A stretch of 64,000 nucleotides of DNA from the NCBI RefSeq assembly GCF_018860765.1, contig NZ_JAHKPV010000008.1:62001-126000 (forward strand), given 5' to 3'. This DNA comes from Marinobacter salexigens (lineage in GTDB: Bacteria; Pseudomonadota; Gammaproteobacteria; Pseudomonadales; Oleiphilaceae). Position numbers and translations under genes: made by a program. Within the stretch, counting starts at the first letter, position 1. Every line of letters starts with the position of its first letter. This document shows, in pieces, positions 42,721 through 51,610 of this stretch. The notes beneath the pieces were generated by a model. That model had not been told where the DNA came from. It did no database searches and was given only the letters and a program-made list of their open reading frames with translations.

Positions 42721-45483
42721 ATGAGTGCCGAGTTGCTTCCTCGCCCTGTCGTTGCCAAAAAGCTGACCATTGTTCTTCTTTTGGCCTTTACCGCCTCAGG
42801 CTGTAAAACCGAGAAAGACCCGGATCAGCCAACAATCTTGGCTGCTACACCGGGCACCGCCTACCTAGGCGTTGAGTACTACTACAATTTTGGCGCTTAC
42901 GGCGGGGAAGATATCCTCGACTACTCCTTAACCAACAATCCCTCCTGGTTGGCCCTTGAAGACACCAGCAACAAGGCTCGACAGGGCATAATTATGCGTG
43001 GCGTGCCTGGTCTCAGCGGCGGCGCCCGTGGCGAAGCTGACCTTGGCAACTATGAAGGCATTACGCTGGTGGGCACGGACGGTCAGATGGCTGGTTCGCA
43101 ACCTTTCGATATTGAGGTCAAATACAACGCTTTATCGTTGGAAGCTGAAACCTTTACCGAGGGTGTAGTGTCACCTGAAATTCCCGACACGCTCCGGGAG
43201 CGGTGTGAGTTGCCTGATCTGGAAATGCCGGGAGAACATAGCTTTACAATCAACACCTATGACGAAAACGGCGCAGTTAGCGGTACCCGCGACCTTACAC
43301 GGCCTACGCACCCCGTATTTGTAAAAGTACTGTTAGATCAGCCTTCGGTCACCCGTGTGGCAGTCGCGTTCGAGCTTACGTCGGATTTTGATACCGCCAG
43401 CTGCGATTCCGGCTTTAGCACCCCGCACCAGCGCTGTGAGCACGGCAGAACCAATACAGGTGATGCCATTCCCGGACAAGACATTGTGGCTTTGGGTAGC
43501 AACTCAACATTCGAAGATCTTCCTTACTTGACCTACGAAACAGATACCACAGGCGAGTATCCCGGTGTTTATACCGGCGGGGTTATTACCTTCGAGCCGG
43601 GGATTACCGAGTGCTATATTCGTTTGGAAGTTGTGGACGACACATTCCCTGAGCCCTCAGAAGCGGCTCGACTGAGCCTGACCGAAGTAAGAGGCGGCAT
43701 CGCAGCGCTTGGGGAAACCAATGCAGGCGTCCGAACCGCGATAGTCATTGATGACAATGAGCCAAAAGTCAGCCTAGAGACGGTTAAAGGTGGAACGCGG
43801 GATGCGCTGAACGTCGGCGGTTCACAAACTTATGTTGCGCGTTTAACGGGAGACCGTGAAGGAACAATTCGAGCAAAATTGCGCCACTCCGAGGGCTCAT
43901 CCGCACGGCTGGGTACTGAGTTCAGTACCAACCTGCCTGGCGATGAGTTGGTATTTGAGGAGGGCGTGGATGAGGTGAATTTTTCGATCGTTATTGGTGA
44001 TTCAGGCGCAGGGCCTTATTTCAACGCCCAGCCTGATGATCGTTTCATCCTGTTGGGTCTGAACAACAGCTATCAGCTCGGACGGCAAAACTATGCCCGT
44101 GCAGGGGCCGATGAAATGCTCAGGGTTAGCATCAATGAACTAACATCTCCATTGGCAGTAGGCTCTGGAAGCGGGTTTGTCCCGACGGATATTGCGGTGG
44201 GCCATGCGGGTAAGATGTTTGTGGCCGGTTACGACCGTACAGACAATGACAGGGTTAAGGTGCGCATCTTTAATCAAAAAGGTGCTTTGGTCCAGGAGCT
44301 CGATGTTTCATCCTCAGGGGACCAATTGTCGACACCGGCGCCGGTTATTGGTGTAGCTAGACGTGAAGTAACAAAAGACAATGTTCGAACCATCCGCTTC
44401 GAGCTTGTGGTGGCCTACAGTACAGCTGATTCTGTCGAGGGTACTATAGAAATTGGTGGTAACGACGTTGTTTCCTCTCTGTACTGGTATGACGAGGCGA
44501 GCAATGGTGGTGAGTATGTTGAAACTTGGACAGCCCGCATCGGCACCGAAGGCGACGATCTGGTTCGCTCAGCAGGAATAAACCCAGCAAGTGGCTTTAT
44601 TGTTATTGCTGGTGAAACCAATGGCCAATGGCCGGGGCAAACGTCTGCGGGTGGCTTCGATAGTTTTCTCCAGCGCATAGACTCTTTGCCTGAAGGGAAT
44701 GGTTTTACGCCTTCAGTGGCTTGGACACGACAAGTGGGTTCCGCTGCTGATGACCGTGTGGCTGGTGTAAATGCGATGGGGGCGAGTCCTTTGCTATTCG
44801 GGTCTGCTCAAGGTGCCGTTAACGGCGAGCCGTCGTTGGGTGGGGTGGATGCCTATTTTTATACCGCAGCATCCTCAGATAGTGACCTCACCGTGCGCCA
44901 GCGTGGTACGGAAGCGGATGAGCGGATTGCCAATGGTGTGGCGGAAGGAAGCACCCTGTGGTTACTTGGTAATGGAAGTAATGAATACACCGTTGTGGAG
45001 CGCCAAGAAGAAGGCGAGGACGGAGATGATAATGGAGATGAAGAGGAAAGCCTGATTCTTACAAGTCAGCCTCGTTCCAGCCAGAGTGGTTTCGTCTTGG
45101 CGTATACCTTAGGCGGAGGAATTGTCCAGTCGTTTAACCTGAATGATGCAAACGATGTCTCCAGCGAGCAGTTCGCAGCACTCAGTGACTTTTATGGCGA
45201 CTTGGTCGTTGCAGGAGCCACCGATGGTGACTTTACCGACTCTGCGGGGGCCAGCGGTGCTAGTTCCGCTATCGTTGCCCGAGTGTCACTGACACCTGAG
45301 TCAGACCCTGATGCAGAAACCACCGTATTCCGCAACGAGTGGCGTTTCCAGTGGAATGCCGCCGATTCAGAAATCGCGCGACTCGCCAATTATCGGGATG
45401 ATGAGGTTGTGGCTTTAGCTCGTAAGGGCGAGGATTGGGTGATACTTCTACTTAGCCCTGAAGGTGAGTTGCTGACCCCTTAA
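42721..45483 (+). CDS. Large surface lipoprotein with Ig-like, Calx-beta-like and beta-propeller-like regions
   Basis: A 920-residue protein with a lipoprotein signal (LLLAFTASGC, Cys at about residue 27; Lys at +2 suggests outer-membrane sorting). After it come a putative Ig-like segment (AYLGVEYYYNFGAYGG to SWLALED) and two Calx-beta-like segments with acidic DDN/DDTFPEPSEAA motifs. The second half has repeats such as ARIGTEGDDLVRSAGINPASG, RQVGSAADDRVAGVNAMG and AGETNGQ, resembling SBBP beta-propeller repeats. A strongly acidic run lies near residue 760. It is likely a calcium-binding surface protein; its function is unknown. The ATG at 42721 starts the signal peptide, so upstream codons are dropped. 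It is monocistronic. Confidence 0.8.
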   Translation: MSAELLPRPVVAKKLTIVLLLAFTASGCKTEKDPDQPTILAATPGTAYLGVEYYYNFGAYGGEDILDYSLTNNPSWLALEDTSNKARQGIIMRGVPGLSGGARGEADLGNYEGITLVGTDGQMAGSQPFDIEVKYNALSLEAETFTEGVVSPEIPDTLRERCELPDLEMPGEHSFTINTYDENGAVSGTRDLTRPTHPVFVKVLLDQPSVTRVAVAFELTSDFDTASCDSGFSTPHQRCEHGRTNTGDAIPGQDIVALGSNSTFEDLPYLTYETDTTGEYPGVYTGGVITFEPGITECYIRLEVVDDTFPEPSEAARLSLTEVRGGIAALGETNAGVRTAIVIDDNEPKVSLETVKGGTRDALNVGGSQTYVARLTGDREGTIRAKLRHSEGSSARLGTEFSTNLPGDELVFEEGVDEVNFSIVIGDSGAGPYFNAQPDDRFILLGLNNSYQLGRQNYARAGADEMLRVSINELTSPLAVGSGSGFVPTDIAVGHAGKMFVAGYDRTDNDRVKVRIFNQKGALVQELDVSSSGDQLSTPAPVIGVARREVTKDNVRTIRFELVVAYSTADSVEGTIEIGGNDVVSSLYWYDEASNGGEYVETWTARIGTEGDDLVRSAGINPASGFIVIAGETNGQWPGQTSAGGFDSFLQRIDSLPEGNGFTPSVAWTRQVGSAADDRVAGVNAMGASPLLFGSAQGAVNGEPSLGGVDAYFYTAASSDSDLTVRQRGTEADERIANGVAEGSTLWLLGNGSNEYTVVERQEEGEDGDDNGDEEESLILTSQPRSSQSGFVLAYTLGGGIVQSFNLNDANDVSSEQFAALSDFYGDLVVAGATDGDFTDSAGASGASSAIVARVSLTPESDPDAETTVFRNEWRFQWNAADSEIARLANYRDDEVVALARKGEDWVILLLSPEGELLTP

Positions 45484-45498
45484 CTTAGCGACGGTCCT

Positions 45499-46131
45499 TT
45501 AAACGCTACCTTGTTGGCCGCTTGCACTGGCGTACAGTCGAAGATAATCGGTGCTGGTGACAATACCAGTAGGCTCACCTTGAGCATCAACCACCAAAGC
45601 GGCACTCAGTTGGTGTGCGAGCATCAGCCTAGCGAGCTGATGGGCATCGGTTTCCGGGGAGGCGGTCAGGAATGCTGGTAACTCGATGTGAGTGAGACTC
45701 TGCTCCAGAGCGTCTGTTTTATGTTCGTGAAGCCATGCGAGAAGCCATTGCTGTGCAACAAGCCCAGCAACGTATGTATCTGCAGTGACCACCAGATGAT
45801 TCGCACCATGTTCGTCCATCAAGTTTATAGCTTCGGCTACCGTAGCTGAAGCAGGCAATGAGTAGAGCACCGGAGAACAGATGGTGGAAACTGGCAAGTA
45901 AGGGCGCTGGTCTTTTCGCTCCCCTGACGCAGCAGTTCCGTACTCTTCCAGAGCGCGATGACGACCTGAACGAGCCGCCAGCTGAAACTCGGCGTCTGTT
46001 GCTTCGCCGCGTTCAGGATTGATAGGTTGGCTCTCCGTAAGCTCACTGACATCACCCACGCGCCGTCCCCGAAGTACTTCCGGTAATCGTGTTCCGACTG
46101 GGCGGCCTGGCTCGCTGACAAAAATAGACAC
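45499..46131 (-). CDS. CBS-domain-pair protein
   Basis: A 210-residue cytoplasmic protein. The first ~75 residues are low in known motifs. Then two CBS motifs follow, around PVLYSLPASATVAEAINLMDE and LARLMLAHQLSAALVVDAQG ending GIVTSTDYLRL. CBS pairs bind adenine nucleotides and regulate partner activity, but no partner domain is fused here. It is convergent with the lipoprotein gene and 75 bp downstream of mnmC on the same strand, so it may share that transcript. Confidence 0.82.
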   Translation of the reverse strand: MSIFVSEPGRPVGTRLPEVLRGRRVGDVSELTESQPINPERGEATDAEFQLAARSGRHRALEEYGTAASGERKDQRPYLPVSTICSPVLYSLPASATVAEAINLMDEHGANHLVVTADTYVAGLVAQQWLLAWLHEHKTDALEQSLTHIELPAFLTASPETDAHQLARLMLAHQLSAALVVDAQGEPTGIVTSTDYLRLYASASGQQGSV

Positions 46132-46206
46132 CTGTCTTACCCTCTGAAAAATACACTTATCTACTATCGTATCGGCGCGAGAGCGCAGACCATTAGTAGT
46201 AAATGA

Positions 46207-48129
46207 TTACGAAGCCGCCACCTTTGGCTGATGCATGCGTCGCGTTGCCAATCGTCTCGCAAGCGATTTTGGTAATGCATCGGGCTGGCCTGTTATTTGG
46301 TCTGCAACGAATTCTGTTAGCAAGGGAGCGTAGGTTAGGCCTTTGCTGCCGAGGCCCGTTAAGAGGTATAGCCCCTTCATCTCTCGTCCCTGATCGTCAC
46401 AGTACTTCCCTGCAACAGGTTGATAGTCGTGGGTAGTGCAGCGAAACCCCACGCGGCCTGCGAGCTTTTCTGGAAGGTCGCCTTTTGCCAAGTCCGCCTG
46501 CAGTATCTGCGGCACCATGGCTGAAAGCGCCAAGATGTTTTCCCGGTGGCTCTCCGTTGTGGTCTCTGGCTCATCGCTATGGAGATCAAAGGTCGCACCG
46601 ATTACCCCTAACTGTTGACCTTGAAGGTTGTGAGCTGGATTAAGGTAGCGGGCTCCGCAGATAACAGCGCGTGGACTGGGTGCAAAAGCTTCAGGTAAGT
46701 GAGTGACTTGGCCGCGAATAGCTTTGAAGCGAAAGGGGCTCGAACTTGGAATAAGTTGGGGGCTCAAGTGGCCTGCACAGATCACAACCTGATCTGCAAT
46801 AAGCTTCGGATCATTGGGATTCGTTGTGGAAAGGTGCCATTTACCATCATAAGCTATCAATTCGCTTACTGAGGAGCCCATTACTTTGTAAACGTCGATG
46901 TTTGAGGCAAGTGATTTACAAAGCTCTCTGGGCTCAAGCCAGCCACTGCCGGGAAACCACAACCCGCCGGTCTCAAGGCGAGCACCTGTGAGAATTTCAG
47001 CTTCTTCTTTTGGAACCGGACGTAACAGCTCTTTTGGGTATTGGTTGCGCTCTACGAAACGGCGTTGCCGATCCCGCTCACTGTCGCTCCAGGCGAGTTG
47101 CAATAGGCCTGTAGGGTGCCAAAATTGGCCGCCGTGAGAGTCGTAGTACTGCTGGCTGAAAGTTAGAGCGGAGAGGGCAAGTTGCGTTTGGTGGTTAAAC
47201 TCCACGCCGAGTTTTACGTACATGGCGCCTTGAAGATTACCAGAGGCTGCTGAACCGGCCCCGGATGCAGCATCAATAAGAGTAACCTCATAGCCTCTTT
47301 GTGCAAGGTTGTCTGCCAGCATACAGCCCGCAATGCCAGCCCCAATAATTGCGATAGAAGTCGCAGGCTTATTGGGTACTGTAGGCTCGGTTATGGGGGC
47401 GCTGGCGGACTGAAAATAGCCGTAAAACGTAGCGGGTCTGTCCTCTGCACTGGTGCATGTCAGCAGACGAAAGCCGGCGGTTTCCAATACTTGCCTATGG
47501 TTATCTGCAATGCTTGTTATGGAAAGCGTGGTCCCCGGTTTACTGTGTTTGCATATCTGTTGAATGGTCGCGTCTTGTATTGATTCTTGGTTAGTTGTCA
47601 GCACATTTCCATGCAGAAACCACGCATCGGCTAAAAAGCAAAGCTCCTCCCACGCAGTGTTTATTTCCCCGAAGAACAAGGTCAGGCGAATTCTGCCATC
47701 AGCCAATACAAGGCGATGGGTGCCAGTGGTCAGTGGGGGGTAATGGGCAAGCAGTTGCTTAGAAAAATCGTCAAACTCAGGATAGCTCGAAAGCACACTC
47801 TCAAGATCTTTGCGGTTAAGTGGAGAGCTCTCTGCGGATATAAAATGGAGTGTAGCGGCATGTGATGGGCCAAACATTTGCCAGGCTTGCCACGCGCCCA
47901 GAAAGTTCAGCCCTGCACCAAAACTATTCTCAGCAATAACGAAGGAGCCTGCTTTCGGAACTTCGGTAAAGCGTGCGGGTAAGTCATTGGGGTTAATATG
48001 TGCGTGGAGGGGGCCCTCAGAACCCTTTGTAGGCGGGAAATAAGGGCCGCCATGTTTTGACGCCGGTATGCCATCATGCCAATGCAGTTCCGCTGGTTGA
48101 ACGGCTGGCGGTTTTGGGGTGGATGTCAT
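46207..48129 (-). CDS. mnmC: MnmC-like tRNA mnm5s2U biosynthesis protein with altered methyltransferase half
   Basis: A 640-residue bifunctional-type protein. The N-terminal DUF752 methyltransferase half (about 1-245) should methylate nm5U to mnm5U at tRNA position 34. The C-terminal FAD half (IIGAGIAGCMLADNLAQRG from about 260) removes the carboxymethyl group from cmnm5U. The FAD half looks intact (GAASGNLQGAMYVKLG-type region, VGFRCTTHDYQPVAG, GLYLLTGLGSKGLTYAP). In the methyltransferase half the family motif FLDGFAPAKNP reads FLHGNVLTTNQ, with His173 replacing the conserved Asp, and the SAM loop is AENSFGAGLNFL. The first activity may therefore be lost (see findings). Codons are clear, so this is not a frameshift artefact. 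Confidence 0.88.
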   Translation of the reverse strand: MTSTPKPPAVQPAELHWHDGIPASKHGGPYFPPTKGSEGPLHAHINPNDLPARFTEVPKAGSFVIAENSFGAGLNFLGAWQAWQMFGPSHAATLHFISAESSPLNRKDLESVLSSYPEFDDFSKQLLAHYPPLTTGTHRLVLADGRIRLTLFFGEINTAWEELCFLADAWFLHGNVLTTNQESIQDATIQQICKHSKPGTTLSITSIADNHRQVLETAGFRLLTCTSAEDRPATFYGYFQSASAPITEPTVPNKPATSIAIIGAGIAGCMLADNLAQRGYEVTLIDAASGAGSAASGNLQGAMYVKLGVEFNHQTQLALSALTFSQQYYDSHGGQFWHPTGLLQLAWSDSERDRQRRFVERNQYPKELLRPVPKEEAEILTGARLETGGLWFPGSGWLEPRELCKSLASNIDVYKVMGSSVSELIAYDGKWHLSTTNPNDPKLIADQVVICAGHLSPQLIPSSSPFRFKAIRGQVTHLPEAFAPSPRAVICGARYLNPAHNLQGQQLGVIGATFDLHSDEPETTTESHRENILALSAMVPQILQADLAKGDLPEKLAGRVGFRCTTHDYQPVAGKYCDDQGREMKGLYLLTGLGSKGLTYAPLLTEFVADQITGQPDALPKSLARRLATRRMHQPKVAAS

Positions 48130-48151
48130 AATGGCGGCCTAGATTTGTGTG

Positions 48152-48763
48152 CTAGTCGATTAATGTAATACTTTGAATGATCACCGGCTTTACGGGCACA
48201 TCGGCCATTCCTCTAACACGAGCGGTTTTAACACCTGAAATCTTATCGGCTACGCCCATCCCCGCCGTAACTTTGCCGAAAACAGCGTAGCCCGCACCGC
48301 GAACACCTGCGTTCAAAGCATCGTTGTTTGCGACGTTTATAAAAAATTGCGAGGTGGCTGAGTCCGGCGCGTGGGTACGGGCCATGGCGATGGTGCCGCG
48401 CAAGTTAGGCAGGGTTTGTGATGCTTCGTTTTTAATAGCAGCACGGGGCTCCTTACGGGTCATGTTTTCTGTAAACCCTCCACCTTGAACCATGAATCCC
48501 GGTATAACTCGATGGAAAATTGTGCCATCAAAAAAACCGTCGCGTGCATATTGCAGGAAGTTCTCTACCGTTATTGGAGCAACATCCGGGCGAAGCTGCA
48601 GTTCGATTGCGCCTTCGTTGGTCAAAATGCGGACCTTGGGTAATGTTTCACTTTGCTCATCCGCACCGGTTTGGGCGTGAGTTTGAAATGCCATAAATGA
48701 CAAACCTATAACCATTAACAGGACTTGTATCACATTACTTGAGGAATTTACCGAATTTGTCAT
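48152..48763 (-). CDS. ppiA: Periplasmic peptidyl-prolyl cis-trans isomerase, cyclophilin type
   Basis: A 203-residue protein with a signal peptide (residues 1 to about 30, cleavage near THA-QTG) and one cyclophilin domain. Active-site blocks are [19 protein letters not shown] and [19 protein letters not shown]. It catalyses proline isomerisation during folding of exported proteins. It lies 22 bp upstream of mnmC on the same strand and may be cotranscribed. PpiA is assigned by export and domain; other cyclophilin paralogues are possible. Confidence 0.88.
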   Translation of the reverse strand: MTNSVNSSSNVIQVLLMVIGLSFMAFQTHAQTGADEQSETLPKVRILTNEGAIELQLRPDVAPITVENFLQYARDGFFDGTIFHRVIPGFMVQGGGFTENMTRKEPRAAIKNEASQTLPNLRGTIAMARTHAPDSATSQFFINVANNDALNAGVRGAGYAVFGKVTAGMGVADKISGVKTARVRGMADVPVKPVIIQSITLID

Positions 48764-48981
48764 TGCGGGGCTCTCACTGTGTTATCGGGAGGTGTGTTAC
48801 CTGTAATAATCAAACGAACTCAATTGTGCATTCGATCTTAACAAATTTGATACATTTTTCGGGATACCTGCCGTCGTAGAATGTACTTGTATAGACTAAT
48901 CTTTATTGATGGCAATTAAGCTTGATCTAGCTTGTCAGGCCAGATTGTACGGTAATCACTGTGTGAAAGGGGAGAAGCTTA

Positions 48982-49710
48982 GTGAGATTCCATAAAGGGT
49001 TTGAGGAAAAGTCACGGCTTGGGCGACTACTGGTTAATCGTGGTTATTTAACAGAGGGTCAACTTGAAGAAGGTCTTAGATTACAGCGTGAGAGCGGCAT
49101 ACGTTTGGGTGAGGTATTCGTTGCGGCTGGTTGGGTAACCGAACGGGAACTCAATCGGGTATTGAAGCATCAGTCCCGCTATCGCAACGCTGCGGCAATG
49201 GTCACCATGGTAGCTCTTCCTTTTCAGCCACTGGTTACATTTGCAGCGAGCAACGATGCCAGCGCAGCGCAGAGCGTAGAAGCTGGAGAGCTTTTTGATC
49301 CAGCGAACATGTCGCCGTTGACAGAGGATGAGTTATCATCGGTAACTGGGCAGGGCAACAATTCTTTGCTCGATCGAATCGGGTTGGTTGCCGGCTCCCA
49401 AAAGGACGGCGAACAGCTGCTTGAGCCAGATGTTATCGAAGGCCTGAAGCTCAGCGCGAATGTTTTCTTTCCGGTACTTAACCTTCTGGATTCGGATTTT
49501 TCAATTACCGGGGTTCATTACCGTGAAGGAGAGCCAAGGTACGTAGTCGGTGAGGGCGGAAGAATAACTATGGCCCTTCCTGAGCGTATTGAGGAGATCC
49601 GTATGGATAATATTCGGGTAAGCGGAGGCGGAAGCCCATCCATGGGGAATGTCAGCATTCAGGACATTAGCTTCCACCCGGATTCCAGAATGACTATTTA
49701 TACGCGTTAA
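48982..49710 (+). CDS. GspE-N-like protein with a VTGQ segment, function unknown
   Basis: A 242-residue protein. Residues 10-65 (RLGRLLVNRGYLTEGQLEEGL, then RLGEVFVAAGWVTERELNRVL) repeat the pattern of the type II secretion ATPase N-terminal domain (GspE-N/MshEN), which in some proteins binds cyclic-di-GMP. A hydrophobic stretch (72-90) could be a membrane helix or an internal signal. Then comes PLTEDELSSVTGQG (112-125), like the DxELSxVTGQ motif of surface-associated FilA/DUF6160-type proteins, followed by a beta-rich tail. This combination is unusual. Start is GTG at 48982 with GGGGAG upstream. It is divergent from ppiA and convergent with flgN. Confidence 0.65.
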   Translation: MRFHKGFEEKSRLGRLLVNRGYLTEGQLEEGLRLQRESGIRLGEVFVAAGWVTERELNRVLKHQSRYRNAAAMVTMVALPFQPLVTFAASNDASAAQSVEAGELFDPANMSPLTEDELSSVTGQGNNSLLDRIGLVAGSQKDGEQLLEPDVIEGLKLSANVFFPVLNLLDSDFSITGVHYREGEPRYVVGEGGRITMALPERIEEIRMDNIRVSGGGSPSMGNVSIQDISFHPDSRMTIYTR

Positions 49711-49714
49711 TCAA

Positions 49715-50185
49715 TCAGGCGCTAGCAAGCACCGTTCTACTGGAGACGGTTGTTTGCTGACCCTTGGCCCCATAGAGCTTTTGTTGGCCTGATGCGCCCC
49801 TGAAAATGTCTGTAAGGCGAGCCAATCGTTTTTGAAGATGATTGATAATGCGACCATTGTTCTCGTTTAGAACATGGCATTCCTTCAGCTTTAAATCGGC
49901 TTCCTGCCAAAGGGAATAGACCTCATGAAGCCCGGCGCTAAGAATAAAGCGCGAAGGATCTCCGCTATCAGGCCGAAACCCCATCGCTACTAGAACGCGA
50001 ATTTTCTGCTTTGCACGCTCCCGAACATCCCCGAGAATGGCGTTCTTTTCCCGTGTTAGTGCCTCAAGAGCTTTGGTGTCAGAATCGGACAGACAGGTTT
50101 TTTCTTTCTTTAGAGTATTCGCCAGTTTTTCCAGCTGGCGGATATCCAGTAGAAGAAGGTTCTTCAGATCATCGATTGCAGCCAT
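49715..50185 (-). CDS. flgN: Flagellar chaperone FlgN
   Basis: A 156-residue, almost wholly helical protein of the FlgN family, with a leucine- and lysine-rich N-terminal half and C-terminal RLARLTDIFRGASGQQKLYGAKGQ. It escorts hook-associated proteins FlgK and FlgL to the flagellar export machine. It sits 7 bp after flgM in the same operon, which supports the call more than sequence alone. Confidence 0.85.
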   Translation of the reverse strand: MAAIDDLKNLLLLDIRQLEKLANTLKKEKTCLSDSDTKALEALTREKNAILGDVRERAKQKIRVLVAMGFRPDSGDPSRFILSAGLHEVYSLWQEADLKLKECHVLNENNGRIINHLQKRLARLTDIFRGASGQQKLYGAKGQQTTVSSRTVLASA

Positions 50186-50192
50186 AATTTAC

Positions 50193-50519
50193 TCACCCAA
50201 AGATGCTTTTATCCATATCAAGCATTTTCTGGGCCAGTTTTTCTGCATCGATTTTATAGGTGCCATTTTCGAGCGCAGAACGAATTTGTTCAATCCGCTC
50301 ATCGTCCATTTCAGGATAGTCTCCCAGCTTTTGCTCAAGCTGTTTAAGATTTCTGGCCTGACTGCTCAAATTAACGTTTTCACCGCGTGCGCTCTGAGCT
50401 TTTGCAGTCGCCTGCTCTGGTGCAGCCTGCTTAGGGCTCTGGTTGCTTACGGACTTGTCGGCCGTGGTTCTCTGGGTGTTGACCTGGCCTCGGCCAATTC
50501 CATTTAAGTCAACTGACAT
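50193..50519 (-). CDS. flgM: Anti-sigma-28 factor FlgM
   Basis: A 108-residue protein. The disordered N-terminal half is rich in Gln, Thr and Ala. The C-terminal sigma-binding part has VNLSSQARNLKQLEQKL and RIEQIRSALENGTYKIDAEKLAQKML, both typical of FlgM. It holds FliA inactive until export through the finished hook. Start ATG at 50519 (MSVDLNGIG) is chosen over 50549 because it matches the family start. A sigma-28-like promoter lies 60-90 bp upstream, giving the usual negative loop. Confidence 0.93.
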   Translation of the reverse strand: MSVDLNGIGRGQVNTQRTTADKSVSNQSPKQAAPEQATAKAQSARGENVNLSSQARNLKQLEQKLGDYPEMDDERIEQIRSALENGTYKIDAEKLAQKMLDMDKSIFG

Positions 50520-50579
50520 ATCAGTACCTGCTTTACGGTTAAGCCACACCTTGGTGGGCTGACTCGGGTTTATATCTAC

Positions 50580-50606
50580 TTAACGGCTTGGTGCCGACAT
50601 ACTTTA
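50580..50606 (-). promoter_or_regulatory. Sigma-28 (FliA) promoter of flgMN
   Basis: Minus strand TAAA (50603-50606), a 15-bp spacer and GCCGTTAA (50580-50587). The consensus used in Pseudomonas is TAAA-N15-GCCGATAA, so only one base differs. Confidence 0.75.
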
Positions 50607-50719
50607 GGGGTAGATATCTACTTTTTGTTAACATTAATTCACAAAGTTCAATGCTGTTATCAGGGCGCACAAACGGCGGCGCTCTTTTGCCAGCGGAATA
50701 AAATTGCCGCGAGCTTGCG

Positions 50720-51421
50720 TTACATCGGCACTTCAACATGTCCGGGTGCAATCACGCTGGCTTTCACTGTGCGTGATGACGCAAGGTTTTCCACTAACAC
50801 TTGCTCTCCAATCGACGCGTTGGCTAAAGCCTTGCCTCGGGAGCGAACGGAAAAGGAGCCTCGGCGGGCGGTAATGATAACATGATCGCCCCGGGCAACG
50901 GCGTCTGGCGCCTCCAGAAGATCGGGCGTGAGCACCGAGCCTGCATTGACGGGCCGACGTACAACCATGCCTTGAACCAACTCTGCATCGTTGATAATTC
51001 CTCGCCGGCTAGCATTCACTACAACGGAGCGGGTTTGCAGCATGTCACTGGTTACCCGCTCACCGCGACCAAGAGGGCGAGCCGCCACCAGCGCAGGGCC
51101 ATTGATGGAAACAGTGGTTGTAACAAACATTCTCCAAGGGCGCTCGCCGCTGCAGGACACCTGAACCGATGGATGCTCGCTTTTCCAAGGGTCACCTGTG
51201 AATTCGACGTCTAGAGCAGAGGAACAGGGAGCCAGTGCCAGCCTGCTGTCAATATTTCCAGCCTCATAAGTCACCTGATAACCTTTGTCTGCCTGCGCTC
51301 TGGCAAAGGTTTCAAGAAATGAACTCGTTGCTTCACGGATCTCGTCCGCCGTCGTTTTCGCCAGCACTGGGCTGGCCAAAGCCGATATGAGTGAGATCCA
51401 TAATAAAAGCTGAGTGCGCAT
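50720..51421 (-). CDS. flgA: Flagellar P-ring assembly chaperone FlgA
   Basis: A 233-residue periplasmic protein with a signal peptide (MRTQLLLWISLISALASPVLA). The SAF-like domain has ARPLGRGERVTSDMLQTRSVV and VVRRPVNAGSVLTPDLLE, and the C-terminus has the family pattern VLVENLASSRTVKASVIAPGHVEV. It aids assembly of FlgI into the P ring. It lies 200 bp upstream of flgM on the same strand and is divergent from cheV. Confidence 0.95.
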   Translation of the reverse strand: MRTQLLLWISLISALASPVLAKTTADEIREATSSFLETFARAQADKGYQVTYEAGNIDSRLALAPCSSALDVEFTGDPWKSEHPSVQVSCSGERPWRMFVTTTVSINGPALVAARPLGRGERVTSDMLQTRSVVVNASRRGIINDAELVQGMVVRRPVNAGSVLTPDLLEAPDAVARGDHVIITARRGSFSVRSRGKALANASIGEQVLVENLASSRTVKASVIAPGHVEVPM

Positions 51422-51477
51422 ATGTGCTGGTTTGTCCTATGCTGTCAGTAATACGGCAAATATTCATCGAATATGCC

Positions 51478-51504
51478 TAAGGCTTACGACTAACTGGCCG
51501 TTAA
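51478..51504 (+). promoter_or_regulatory. Sigma-28 (FliA)-like promoter of cheVR
   Basis: TAAG (51478-51481), a 15-bp spacer and GCCGTTAA (51497-51504). It shares the same -10 and spacing as the flgM promoter and lies about 107 bp before cheV. Confidence 0.65.
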
Positions 51505-51610
51505 ACCGACATATTCGTTTGCGGATGACGTTATTACGTCACCTCAATAATTTACGATAAGTTACAGCAAAATGCGTGCCGGTACTTCCGGCCAATCAGG
51601 AGAGACTTCG

